Below are positions 53,820-61,413 of a stretch of 64,000 bases of DNA, one piece after another. The position numbers were made by a program, and so were the translations under genes. The notes under the pieces were generated by a model. That model was given only the letters and a program-made list of their open reading frames with translations. It did not search any database and was not told where the DNA came from. Within the stretch, counting starts at the first letter, position 1; the number at the start of each line of letters is the position of its first letter. This DNA comes from Candidatus Obscuribacterales bacterium (GTDB taxonomy: Bacteria; Cyanobacteriota; Vampirovibrionia; Obscuribacterales; Obscuribacteraceae). Location: assembly GCA_019747875.1 (NCBI GenBank), contig JAIEQI010000056.1, forward strand, positions 24,735 to 88,734, read 5' to 3'.

Positions 53820-53847
53820 GCCGACAAGATGCCGGCGCTCCCGGGAG
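53820..53847. repeat. Palindromic repeat, family A (upstream of tRNA operon)
   Basis: AGCCGACAAGATGCCGGCGC followed by TCCCGGGA. One base differs from the copy at 54853 in the same orientation, and the copy at 33773 is inverted. The two copies here flank the tRNA operon as direct repeats about 1.03 kb apart. Confidence 0.75.
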
Positions 53848-53903
53848 CGAAGCGAACTTGCATTAGCGAATCGATCGAGCGTCGAGCAGAAGGAAAACCA
53901 TAG

Positions 53904-53940
53904 AACGCAGACCTTCTTTTTGGGGACTGCGTTTTTCTTC
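53904..53940 (+). terminator. Intrinsic terminator after the 51537 gene
   Basis: AACGCAG pairs with CTGCGTT (53904-53910 with 53927-53933), extended by CC/GG pairing in the loop and followed by TTTCTTCC. It insulates the tRNA operon from upstream transcription. Confidence 0.75.
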
Positions 53941-54006
53941 CTCTATATTAAAGTGTTGGGCGAACCTATTCTGTGTTGAATGCTTGTGTGATATCATCGA
54001 TTTATT

Positions 54007-54069
54007 ATGAGAAAGAACCTACCACTACGACTTAGCCTTTCATTGCGCCTCTACCTTTATTTAGGTTAG
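54007..54069 (+). CDS. Leu/Tyr-rich leader peptide of the tRNA operon
   Basis: A 20-residue reading frame, MRKNLPLRLSLSLRLYLYLG, ending in TAG. Residues 5-20 are eight consecutive Leu-Xaa pairs; 8 of 20 codons are Leu (CTA, CTA, CTT, CTT, TTG, CTC, CTT, TTA) and two are Tyr (TAC, TAT). These are the amino acids carried by the tRNAs encoded downstream. Such composition is the hallmark of attenuator leader peptides. There is no clear Shine-Dalgarno sequence, so initiation may be near-leaderless. Codons 7-11 form segment 1 of the attenuator. I infer that ribosome stalling at Leu or Tyr codons, when charging is low, turns on the operon. Confidence 0.8.
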   Translation: MRKNLPLRLSLSLRLYLYLG

Positions 54070-54163
54070 GCAGCCGGCTTCGTCGTGTCTTGGTGGACAG
54101 GTGTTTTTAGAATTCTAATTCACTTCCTTTGCATGACGGAGCCACTATGTAGTGGTTCTTTTT
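54027..54163 (+). promoter_or_regulatory. Transcription attenuator (segments 1:2, 2:3, 3:4)
   Basis: Segment 1 (54027-54037, ACGACTTAGCC) can pair with segment 2 (54076-54086, GGCTTCGTCGT): 9 pairs around a 2x2 internal loop. Segment 2 (GGCTTCGTC) pairs with segment 3 (54135-54143, GACGGAGCC): 9 continuous pairs with one G·U. Segment 3 overlaps the 5' arm of the terminator. The leader stop codon is 54067-54069, so a ribosome finishing the peptide would cover segment 2 and favour the terminator, while one stalled at the Leu codons would cover segment 1 and favour the antiterminator. This is the classical amino-acid attenuation logic. Confidence 0.75.
54139..54163 (+). terminator. Attenuator terminator upstream of the tRNA-Leu array
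   Basis: GAGCCACTATGTAGTGGTTC folds into an 8-bp stem with a 4-nt loop (one G·U) and is followed directly by TTTTT. It lies 73 nt before the first tRNA, inside the transcript leader, so it must be bypassed for tRNA synthesis. Confidence 0.85.
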
Positions 54164-54236
54164 GCATGGGGGTGATTTTATTCTTTTAGACTATTTATCC
54201 AGCTCTGAGTGATTTATTCAGTATAAAAACTCGCTA

Positions 54237-54310
54237 GCCGGTGTGATGCAATTGGCAGACATCGATGCCTTAAAAGCATTGTTTTGACGGTTCAAATCCG
54301 CCCACCGGCA
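54237..54310 (+). tRNA. tRNA-Leu (anticodon UAA), short variable loop
   Basis: 74 nt. Acceptor GCCGGTG/CACCGGC, A73, Leu-type D-arm (ATG/CAT stem, AATTGGCAGA loop), anticodon stem GATGC/GCATT with loop CTTAAAA (UAA at 54271-54273), and T-arm GACGG/CCGCC with one A·C mismatch. The variable loop is only GTTTT, where bacterial tRNA-Leu normally carries a long helical arm. CCA is not encoded. Confidence 0.88.
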
Positions 54311-54315
54311 TAGCT

Positions 54316-54389
54316 GCCGACGTGATGCAACTGGCAGACATCGTTGTTTCAGATACAACGTTCTGGTGGTTCGAATCCACTCGTCGGCA
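54316..54389 (+). tRNA. tRNA-Leu (anticodon CAG), short variable loop
   Basis: 74 nt. Acceptor GCCGACG/CGTCGGC, anticodon stem GTTGT/ACAAC with loop TTCAGAT (CAG at 54350-54352), variable loop GTTCT, T-arm GGTGG/CCACT with TTCGAAT, A73. The bases after A73 happen to read CCA. Reads CUG, the one leucine codon family member missing from the leader peptide. Confidence 0.9.
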
Positions 54390-54394
54390 CCATC

Positions 54395-54468
54395 GCCGGT
54401 GTGATGCAATTGGCAGACATCGCTACCTCAAAAGTAGTGTTCTGGCGGTTCGAGTCCGCCTGCCGGCA
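54395..54468 (+). tRNA. tRNA-Leu (anticodon CAA), short variable loop
   Basis: 74 nt. Acceptor GCCGGTG/TGCCGGC (two G·U pairs), anticodon stem GCTAC/GTAGT with loop CTCAAAA (CAA at 54429-54431), variable loop GTTCT, T-arm GGCGG/CCGCC. No encoded CCA. Reads UUG. Confidence 0.9.
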
Positions 54469-54476
54469 CAATATTT

Positions 54477-54550
54477 GCCGATGTGATGCAACTGGCAGAC
54501 ATCATTGCCCGAGATGCAATGTTCTGGTGGTTCGAATCCACTCATCGGCA
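54477..54550 (+). tRNA. tRNA-Leu (anticodon GAG), short variable loop
   Basis: 74 nt. Acceptor GCCGATG/CATCGGC, anticodon stem ATTGC/GCAAT with loop CCGAGAT (GAG at 54511-54513), variable loop GTTCT, T-arm GGTGG/CCACT. The following bases read CCA. Reads CUU and CUC, which make up half of the leader's Leu codons. Confidence 0.9.
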
Positions 54551-54555
54551 CCACT

Positions 54556-54629
54556 GCCGGTGTGATGCAATTGGCAGACATCAACGCCTTAGAAGCGTTG
54601 TCTTGGTGGTTCAAATCCACTCACCGGCA
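54556..54629 (+). tRNA. tRNA-Leu (anticodon UAG), short variable loop
   Basis: 74 nt. Acceptor GCCGGTG/CACCGGC, anticodon stem AACGC/GCGTT with loop CTTAGAA (UAG at 54590-54592), variable loop GTCTT, T-arm GGTGG/CCACT with TTCAAAT. No encoded CCA. It completes a full leucine isoacceptor set with the four upstream genes. Confidence 0.9.
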
Positions 54630-54711
54630 TTTACTTTCATTACATTCAAAGAGAGGTTCCAATCACACATTCTCAAAGTGTTTCAAAAACAACGTTCACA
54701 CAATTTATTAT

Positions 54712-54798
54712 CGGCGGGTGGCAGAGTGGCGATTGCAATTGCCTGTAGAGCAATTCTCTAACGAGTTAACACCGTAGGTTCGAGTCCTACCTCGCCGA
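54712..54798 (+). tRNA. tRNA-Tyr (anticodon GUA) with C1:G72
   Basis: 87 nt with a long variable arm (about 19 nt), normal for bacterial tRNA-Tyr. Anticodon stem ATTGC/GCAAT with loop CTGTAGA (GUA at 54745-54747), T-arm GTAGG/CCTAC, A73. The only 7-bp acceptor pairing consistent with T8 and the T-arm is CGGCGGG/CTCGCCG, which makes the first pair C1:G72. Bacterial tRNA-Tyr normally has G1:C72; C1:G72 is the archaeal/eukaryotic identity pair. No encoded CCA. Confidence 0.85.
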
Positions 54799-54852
54799 AT
54801 TCTCTTTATCAAAGGAGTTGAGAAGAGCGATGTTGCTTACAAAAGGAATAGG

Positions 54853-54880
54853 AGCCGGCAAGATGCCGGCGCTCCCGGGA
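54853..54880. repeat. Palindromic repeat, family A (downstream of tRNA operon)
   Basis: AGCCGGCAAGATGCCGGCGC followed by TCCCGGGA; GCCGGC/GCCGGC arms form a hairpin. Direct-repeat partner of 53820-53847 on the other side of the tRNA operon. Confidence 0.75.
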
Positions 54881-55008
54881 TCAAACCGATCTCCAAGGTG
54901 CGAATCCTTAGCTCTATGCCTCAGGCTGCTTGGCAGTTCTGCCGTTTCCTTTGCATTGCCTTAGACTAACTGCTGGGCTAAAATGACTTTGGCAGATTGC
55001 GGACTGAC

Positions 55009-57015
55009 ATGAGCGTTTGGCAGGATAGTAATGAACTTCAAGGTCCACTGAAAAGTGGCGAGGTTTTTGATGAACGATATCTCGTCACTGAAGAAATCGG
55101 CCGCGGTGCTTACGCGATCGTTTATCGTGCCAAGCAACTAGATTTAGAGCGCGATGTTGCTCTAAAGGTCTTGAGCCGAGAGAAATTCCATGATTCCGTC
55201 GCCGTTGAGCGCTTTATGCGCGAGTTTCGCATTCTTTCCGATTTCAGGCACAAAGGCATCATGCTTGTCTATCACGTGTCACGCAGCCAAGACGGAGTTC
55301 CTTATGCAGCATGTGAATATGTCAATGGACGTTCCCTGCGTGAACTCATTTCGAAGGATTCGATTAGCTGGAGGCGAGCTCTTTCTATTATTTCTGACAT
55401 TGCTGAAGCATGTATTTATGCTCATCAACGCGGCATCGTGCATCGGGATTTGAAACCTGAGAATGTGTTGCTCACTCAAGATGGAAATGGTGAATCAATT
55501 AAGTTGCTCGATTTTGGTTTGTCGAGAGTCATTGATGAGGATAAGCAAGAGTTTCAGCGACTTACGGCAACGGGACAAGTGATAGGCACATTGAGCTATT
55601 TGAGCCCTGAGAGTTTTCACGGGAGGGTCGATGAAAGAGCTGATGTTTACTCGCTAGCCTGCATTCTTTACGAATTGCTTGCAGGGCAATCTTTATTCTC
55701 AGTAGAAAGCTTTTCTGCAAACATTGTTACTAACCTGAGAGATGATCCGGCTCAGCGCTTTCCGGCTATCAAAGAACGCGTGCCTGAAAGGTTGCTTTTG
55801 CTTCTGGTGGAGATGCTGGCAAAAATTCCGGAAGAGAGAATTCCAAATATGGATCGAGTTTTACAAGAGGCTAAATCTATTCAAGTCTCGCCCGGGAAAT
55901 TGGTGGCGGCAACACAATGGCGAGCAAGGTTGACAGGTCAAAAATCCATTCCCGGGATTATTGGAATAGCGCTGGTTGCAGTCCTGCTACTCGTATTGAT
56001 CGTCAATACCATTATTCCGAAACGAGTCCTATATACTATTTCGCTAACAAAGGAACAGAAGCAAGCGCAAAGGTCTTTAGATACAAGAACGCGCTTTAGT
56101 GAAATCCAACGCAGTTACAGGACAGAACTAAGTCGCATAAATGGAAGGGTGGAATTGTTTGACCGGGCGAAGCTTGAAAGATACATAGCTGAGCTGAACG
56201 AGCTGATTGCGATCACCAATCCTAAAGAACATGGTTTGCAGTATTCTCTCTGGCAACTGAAGGGTTGGCTCGAGTATGATGTGCTCCACTCTGCGGAGGC
56301 GCAGGCTAGTTTCGCCAAAGCAGCTGAGCACGCCATTGCTGTATCACCTGACTCTGTAGAAGCTGCGCAGAGTTATTTTTTAATTGCATTGAGTCTTGCA
56401 GCTGATTCTAAGCCTGCTGCTTTCGATAGGGCTTTGGAGCTAATGAAAAAGAGCATTGCTATCTTTGAAAAATACGATGCCTCCGATTCTTATGTGAGCA
56501 TTGAGGGTGGCAATAGGATCTCCTGGGAAGACAACTACAGGCGGCGCATTCCGCTCAACCGCACTCCTTTGACCGTATACTTTGGAGCGGATTCACTGGA
56601 CCCTTATATGAAATATGCTGATCTTCTAGCATATAAGGGTGATTGCGACAATGCGAGCAAATACTATCTAAAAGCGAGCAAGAATCAAAAGAAGATAGGT
56701 TATTACGAGGGAGTCGACAGCGAGATTAAGGCTATTCTTATGATGCACAAATGCGGACGAAATGAGGACGTTCGAGCTCGTTTAGAGAAAGTGGAAAAGT
56801 TCTTGTTGAAGAAAAGCAATGATAACCTTACTGATACCATGGGAATGTTTTCGAGCTTGCACCAAGCTTGTCGAGAAACAGGCAACTTCGACCTGGAAAA
56901 AAGAGTGAACAACGAACTTCGGCAGATTATTCGTGACTCACCGGATCCGGATGAATTGAATGAACTCCTTAATGAAGCAGACTCTCAACACGGTTATGTA
57001 TGGAAAGGAAACTGA
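55009..57015 (+). CDS. Receptor-type Ser/Thr protein kinase with helical-repeat C-terminal domain
   Basis: 668 residues from ATG 55009 (TTG 54997 is in frame). Kinase domain about 23-290 with IGRGAYAIVYRA, VALKVL, HRDLKPENV, DFGLS, SPESFHG, DVYSLACILYE. TM helix about 318-340 (GIIGIALVAVLLLVLIVNTII), then ~330 residues of TPR-like helices (AQASFAKAAEHAIAVSPDSVEAAQSYFLI and similar). The next gene begins at the base after its stop codon, so the two are an operon. Third kinase of this type in the window. Confidence 0.93.
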   Translation: MSVWQDSNELQGPLKSGEVFDERYLVTEEIGRGAYAIVYRAKQLDLERDVALKVLSREKFHDSVAVERFMREFRILSDFRHKGIMLVYHVSRSQDGVPYAACEYVNGRSLRELISKDSISWRRALSIISDIAEACIYAHQRGIVHRDLKPENVLLTQDGNGESIKLLDFGLSRVIDEDKQEFQRLTATGQVIGTLSYLSPESFHGRVDERADVYSLACILYELLAGQSLFSVESFSANIVTNLRDDPAQRFPAIKERVPERLLLLLVEMLAKIPEERIPNMDRVLQEAKSIQVSPGKLVAATQWRARLTGQKSIPGIIGIALVAVLLLVLIVNTIIPKRVLYTISLTKEQKQAQRSLDTRTRFSEIQRSYRTELSRINGRVELFDRAKLERYIAELNELIAITNPKEHGLQYSLWQLKGWLEYDVLHSAEAQASFAKAAEHAIAVSPDSVEAAQSYFLIALSLAADSKPAAFDRALELMKKSIAIFEKYDASDSYVSIEGGNRISWEDNYRRRIPLNRTPLTVYFGADSLDPYMKYADLLAYKGDCDNASKYYLKASKNQKKIGYYEGVDSEIKAILMMHKCGRNEDVRARLEKVEKFLLKKSNDNLTDTMGMFSSLHQACRETGNFDLEKRVNNELRQIIRDSPDPDELNELLNEADSQHGYVWKGN

Positions 57016-57654
57016 ATGCTACCTGATCGATCGTCTTTCACCGCAGCTGAATGGCGTGTTATTGAGAAGTACAGAACACCTCGTCAGGTGCAGAAGTTTT
57101 TGCGAGAGCTTTCATATAATCGTGAGGAAGAAGGCGATTCCCAGTATTCATTTCGCCAGGTTTTGCAGAGGCGTAAAGCTCACTGCTTAGAGGCAGCACT
57201 TGTAGCCGCTGTAATTTTGGAACAGCACGGCTACCCGCCTCTTCTACTCAGCTTTGAATCCGTCGATGAACTTGATCATGTCATTTTTGTCTTCCAAGAA
57301 AACGGGCTTTGGGGATCTGTTGCGCGTTCTAGAGATGCCGGACTTCATGGTCGTAAACCTGTTTTTAGAACCGCCCGAGACTTGGCGTGGAGTTACTATG
57401 ATCCCTACGTGGATATGACTGGACGCATCACTGGCTACGCTGTTGTCGATCTCAATGAAATGGGAAATTATGATTGGCGATTTTCAAAACGAAACCTCTG
57501 GAAATTGGAGAAGTTTCTGATTGACTATCCTCATCGAAAAATGGTGTCGTCAGACAAGCGTTACCAGAAGCTTTTGTCCAGATATAAAGAGTTCCGAGAA
57601 AGGTATCCGAAAAAACAAGCTACTTACTACGATGACAAGCACTTGTGGATGTAG
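57016..57654 (+). CDS. Transglutaminase-like/cysteine-peptidase-fold protein
   Basis: 212 residues starting immediately after the kinase stop. A Cys-His dyad in the transglutaminase order is visible: KAHCLEAALVAAVILEQHGYPPLLLSF (catalytic Cys at the start of a helix) then DELDHVIFVFQENGLWGSVARSRDAG (His at the start of a strand). The third residue is probably Asp in SRDAG or SYYDPY. A basic helical tail follows (LLSRYKEFRERYPKK). This is distinct from the larger transglutaminase at 60393. It may work with the downstream ATP-grasp/alpha-E trio. Confidence 0.75.
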   Translation: MLPDRSSFTAAEWRVIEKYRTPRQVQKFLRELSYNREEEGDSQYSFRQVLQRRKAHCLEAALVAAVILEQHGYPPLLLSFESVDELDHVIFVFQENGLWGSVARSRDAGLHGRKPVFRTARDLAWSYYDPYVDMTGRITGYAVVDLNEMGNYDWRFSKRNLWKLEKFLIDYPHRKMVSSDKRYQKLLSRYKEFRERYPKKQATYYDDKHLWM

Positions 57655-57836
57655 TGATTTCGGTCCGCTTGATTAGTGTTTTGGCTGCTCCTTGAATTAA
57701 AAAGAGATCTAATCTCGGATTTTTCTTAGCAGAAATAAAGAATCGCTGATCTTGGGCGCCTGCTTCCCCTACAATAGGCGTGATGCCATTGTCGGCGTTG
57801 ATTTCTGCTCTTCGTGAGCGCGGAGTTCAGGTCCTA

Positions 57837-59273
57837 ATGTTTCAGCAATATCAAATCGAAGACGTTTTTGACGAGATGTTCTTAGAGCCAGGTGTCACCA
57901 GGCCTCATTATGAGGCTGTGTTTGGCCAACTTACCAATCTTACAACAGACGCTATTGATAGACGGCGCCGCATGGCAGATCTGTCATTTCGTAATCAGGG
58001 GATCACTTTCACTGTCTATAACGATGCTACCGGCGTTGAACGAATCTTTCCGTTCGATCTAGTTCCCCGCATCGTGCCGGCTGCTGAGTGGAAAACCATT
58101 GAAGAAGGTCTTGAGCAACGGATAACCGCTCTCAATATGTTCTGTCACGACATCTATCACGAGCAGAAAATTTTGCGTGAGAAGGTGATACCTGCCGATC
58201 TAATTTATAGTGCGCGCATGTTCCGCCGGGAAATGATCCACGTGAATGTGCCGAATAATACGTACATTCACGTGTGCGGAACCGACCTCATTCGAGACAA
58301 ATGGGGCGGATACATGGTTCTTGAAGATAATGGACGCACCCCCAGTGGTGTTAGCTACGTGCTTGAGAATCGTGCCGTTATGAAGCGAATATTTCCATCG
58401 CTTTTTGAGAGCTATCGTATTCGCGCTGTAGAAGATTATCCGTTCAACCTGCTTCAGTGCTTGAAGGAGCTGGCAAAGTCCACGGTAGAAGAGCCGAACA
58501 TAGTTGTTTTGACTCCCGGAATTTTTAACTCCGCATATTTCGAGCACAGTTTCCTTGCTCGCCAAATGGGTGTTGAGCTTGTCGAAGGACGCGACTTGAT
58601 TGTGGAGAACAATCGCGTTTACATGCGAACAACTGCAGGTCTGCAGAAAGTTGATGTTATTTATCGCAGAATCGACGATGATTTCTTAGACCCGCTCTGC
58701 TTCCGCGGCGACAGCATTCTTGGCGTGCCTGGTTTGATGAACGCTTATCGCTGCGGCAATGTTGCGCTTGCTAATGCCGTGGGAACTGGTGTCGCTGATG
58801 ATAAAGCCGTTTATCCATACGTTCCGGCGATGATCAAGTTCTATTTGGATCAGGAGCCGATTCTTCCAAATGTCAAAACTTATGTCTGTGCAGAGGACGA
58901 CGATCGCAAGTTCGTTTTGGAGAATCTGCACGAATTGGTTGTTAAGGCAACAAATGAATCCGGCGGCTATGGAATGTTGATGGGGCACCAGGCTTCGAAA
59001 GCTGAGCGAGATGATTTCGCTGATAAGATCAAGCAAGATCCGCGGAACTTCATTGCTCAACCGGTCATTCAGCTTAGCCAACATCCCAGTCTGGTGGACG
59101 ATCATTTTGAAGGACGAAGAATTGACCTGCGTCCTTACATTTTGTACGGCAAGAAAACTTATGTGATACCTGGTGGACTGACTCGGGTCGCCTTGCGCGA
59201 GGGCAGTCTGGTCGTAAACAGTTCACAGGGCGGTGGCAGCAAAGACACTTGGGTGCTGGAGGATTCGCAATGA
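57837..59273 (+). CDS. Circularly permuted type 2 ATP-grasp protein (DUF404/DUF407)
   Basis: 478 residues from ATG 57837, where [28 protein letters not shown] matches the family's typical start; GTG 57780 and ATG 57783 are in-frame alternatives. Family landmarks: [34 protein letters not shown] segment, ICGTDL-like [42 protein letters not shown] and the ending [27 protein letters not shown]. Predicted to form amide bonds with ATP, in concert with alpha-E and transglutaminase partners encoded next. Stop overlaps the alpha-E start (ATGA). Confidence 0.93.
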   Translation: MFQQYQIEDVFDEMFLEPGVTRPHYEAVFGQLTNLTTDAIDRRRRMADLSFRNQGITFTVYNDATGVERIFPFDLVPRIVPAAEWKTIEEGLEQRITALNMFCHDIYHEQKILREKVIPADLIYSARMFRREMIHVNVPNNTYIHVCGTDLIRDKWGGYMVLEDNGRTPSGVSYVLENRAVMKRIFPSLFESYRIRAVEDYPFNLLQCLKELAKSTVEEPNIVVLTPGIFNSAYFEHSFLARQMGVELVEGRDLIVENNRVYMRTTAGLQKVDVIYRRIDDDFLDPLCFRGDSILGVPGLMNAYRCGNVALANAVGTGVADDKAVYPYVPAMIKFYLDQEPILPNVKTYVCAEDDDRKFVLENLHELVVKATNESGGYGMLMGHQASKAERDDFADKIKQDPRNFIAQPVIQLSQHPSLVDDHFEGRRIDLRPYILYGKKTYVIPGGLTRVALREGSLVVNSSQGGGSKDTWVLEDSQ

Positions 59274-60367
59274 CACATGAGTCTGAGCATCGCGAGCACA
59301 TGACCAAAGACTATGGCGAAGTAGCCATGCAGGCAGCAGCCAATGCCGAGCACGCGCGTTCATTTTTCTTTAGTCGAGTTCAGCGTCGTCCAACAAGTAA
59401 GCCTATGTTGGCTCGTGTTGCTGAAGCCATGTTCTGGATGAGTCGGTACGTTGAGCGCGCTGAACATATAGCCCGTCTTGTCCTCGTGAACTCGAATATG
59501 TTGATGGACCTTGGGGAACTCGCTCCACGTATGCAGGATGAGCAGTGGATGGCGATCTTCCGTATCCTCCGCCTAGATCACTATATTGAGAATCTCGATA
59601 TCTTCGGTAATCACGTGGGGCAGCGCGTCTTTCGCTTAATGAGTTTTGACAGTACCAATAAGAACAGCTTATTGAGTTGTCTGACGCGAGCCAGAGAAAA
59701 CGCACGAAGCATCCGAGAAAACATCTCAGTGGAGATGTGGGAAACACTCAACACGCTTTACTGGTCTCTGCTGAGTGAAGATGCGCAGCTGCGTCTCGAT
59801 GAAAATCCTCAGCAGATCTTCCAGTCGGTGATCATGGGTTCGCTGCTCTTTCAGGGCGTGTCGGATCAGACGCTCCCGCATGGTCAAGGCTGGGAATTCA
59901 TTCAGTTGGCGAAGTATCTCGAACGAATTGACATGACCTGCCGGATTATTGACGTGAAGTTCGATGTTTTGCATTCTGCGGAGCATCACTGGGAAGGTAC
60001 TTTGCGTAATATTCAGTGGATGGCTGTACTGCGTAGTTGTGCCTCGATTGAAGCTTACCGGCGCAGGCACGTTGGAGATCTCGATCCGACAATTCTCGCC
60101 GCGTTTTTGATTCTCGACGACGAATCTCCACGGACTATCCGATATTCTGTTCGCAAAGCTCAAGAAGCGATCGCTGGTATTGCGGCAAAAATCCACCCGC
60201 AAGAAATTGACGCTGCCGAACGAATCCTCGGGCGCTTGAATGCGCAGTTGGAATATGCGGAAATGAAGTCTCTATCCGGACCGCATTTGAAAGATTTCCT
60301 TGAGTCCATCAAGGATAACGTCGCAGAGGCGGCGGCAGCAGTTCAAAAAGCTTACTTCTTGCATTGA
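59270..60367 (+). CDS. Alpha-E domain protein
   Basis: 365 residues from ATG 59270, overlapping the previous stop by 4 bp, with GGAGG upstream. After a polar ~45-residue N-terminus the alpha-E pattern begins: [35 protein letters not shown], then a series of long helices with [20 protein letters not shown] and [25 protein letters not shown]. All-helical; usually encoded with the ATP-grasp and transglutaminase partners, as here. Biochemical role unknown. Confidence 0.92.
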   Translation: MTHESEHREHMTKDYGEVAMQAAANAEHARSFFFSRVQRRPTSKPMLARVAEAMFWMSRYVERAEHIARLVLVNSNMLMDLGELAPRMQDEQWMAIFRILRLDHYIENLDIFGNHVGQRVFRLMSFDSTNKNSLLSCLTRARENARSIRENISVEMWETLNTLYWSLLSEDAQLRLDENPQQIFQSVIMGSLLFQGVSDQTLPHGQGWEFIQLAKYLERIDMTCRIIDVKFDVLHSAEHHWEGTLRNIQWMAVLRSCASIEAYRRRHVGDLDPTILAAFLILDDESPRTIRYSVRKAQEAIAGIAAKIHPQEIDAAERILGRLNAQLEYAEMKSLSGPHLKDFLESIKDNVAEAAAAVQKAYFLH

Positions 60368-60392
60368 TTTACACGACCAGGGCGATCACGAT

Positions 60393-61370
60393 ATGTTGCT
60401 TAGCATTACACACCAGACAGATCTCGACTACACAGACTATATCAGTGAGTCCGTTATGGAGTTGCGAATGGCTCCTCGGCAGGAGGCGTCGCAGCACCGT
60501 CTATCATTTGGTTTAGCAATTGGTCCTGCGGCTCCCGTGCGGAGTTACTTCGATTGGCTTGGAAATACTGTCCATGCGCTTTCGATTAATTCACTACACA
60601 ATCAAATTCGAATCATTGCTACAAGCGTAGTGGAAACTCCATCAAAGCCGTCAAATTTCGATAACTTACCAGATGTCTGGTTTCCAAAAACAGATTATGA
60701 CTATACGTTGTACGACTTCCTGCAATTTGGCGGTTCCGTTGTGGATACGCCTTTACTTCGCAACCTTGCTCATGGAATTGTCGATGAAATCCGAGGCGAT
60801 AATGCCGAGCGTGAAATAAGCATGTACGAGCTTATCAGTGCAATGATGAAAGTCATTGACGAGAAGTTTGTATACGAGAAAGGAATAACAACCGCCACAA
60901 GTCCAATCACTGAAATCTTGGAGCATGGCCGTGGAGTGTGTCAGGACTTTACTCACTTGATGATTGGATTGGCGCGCGCGCTCAATATTCCAGCCCGTTA
61001 TGTAAGTGGTTACATCCACCCAGATCGCCATCGCTTTCGTGGCTATACTCAGACACATGCGTGGGTTGAAATCTATGTGCCATCGGTTGGATGGATTGGA
61101 GTCGATCCCACAAACAACTGCCCCGTTGGCCAGAATTTTGTCAAAATAGCAGTTGGTAGAAACTTCCAAGACGTTCCGCCAAATCGTGGTGTGTACAAGG
61201 GTCAGGGAAAAGAAACGATCAGAGTCGTAGTTCATACTGACGAACTATTCGAGATGCCTCAGGAGCTTGCAGTTGAAAAAACAGAAGCTCTCAATATTCC
61301 CGTCTTTGCAGGAACAATTGATGAGCAACGCGAGCAAATAAAGCAGCAACAGGAGCAGCAACAGCAATAA
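60393..61370 (+). CDS. Transglutaminase-like protein with bacterial transglutaminase-like N-terminal domain
   Basis: 325 residues from ATG 60393. N-terminal beta domain (LLSITHQTDLDYTDYISESVMELRMAPR...), then the transglutaminase core: RGVCQDFTHLMIGLARALNIPARYVSGY (Cys), THAWVEIYVPSVGWIGVDPTNN (His and Asp). C-terminal tail of Gln/Glu. Complete catalytic triad. Third member of the ATP-grasp/alpha-E/transglutaminase trio; likely a peptidase or acyltransferase acting on a peptide made or modified by the ATP-grasp enzyme. Confidence 0.93.
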   Translation: MLLSITHQTDLDYTDYISESVMELRMAPRQEASQHRLSFGLAIGPAAPVRSYFDWLGNTVHALSINSLHNQIRIIATSVVETPSKPSNFDNLPDVWFPKTDYDYTLYDFLQFGGSVVDTPLLRNLAHGIVDEIRGDNAEREISMYELISAMMKVIDEKFVYEKGITTATSPITEILEHGRGVCQDFTHLMIGLARALNIPARYVSGYIHPDRHRFRGYTQTHAWVEIYVPSVGWIGVDPTNNCPVGQNFVKIAVGRNFQDVPPNRGVYKGQGKETIRVVVHTDELFEMPQELAVEKTEALNIPVFAGTIDEQREQIKQQQEQQQQ

Positions 61371-61413
61371 TGATCAGTATTAGCTGATCTGACGCATTCT
61401 CTGGCGAAACTTT

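Noticed and set aside
54830..54964. 44-codon reading frame after tRNA-Tyr with an AAAGGAG upstream
   Set aside because: It reads through the palindromic repeat (GAGKMPALPGS), a common source of spurious reading frames, and the rest has no protein-like features.
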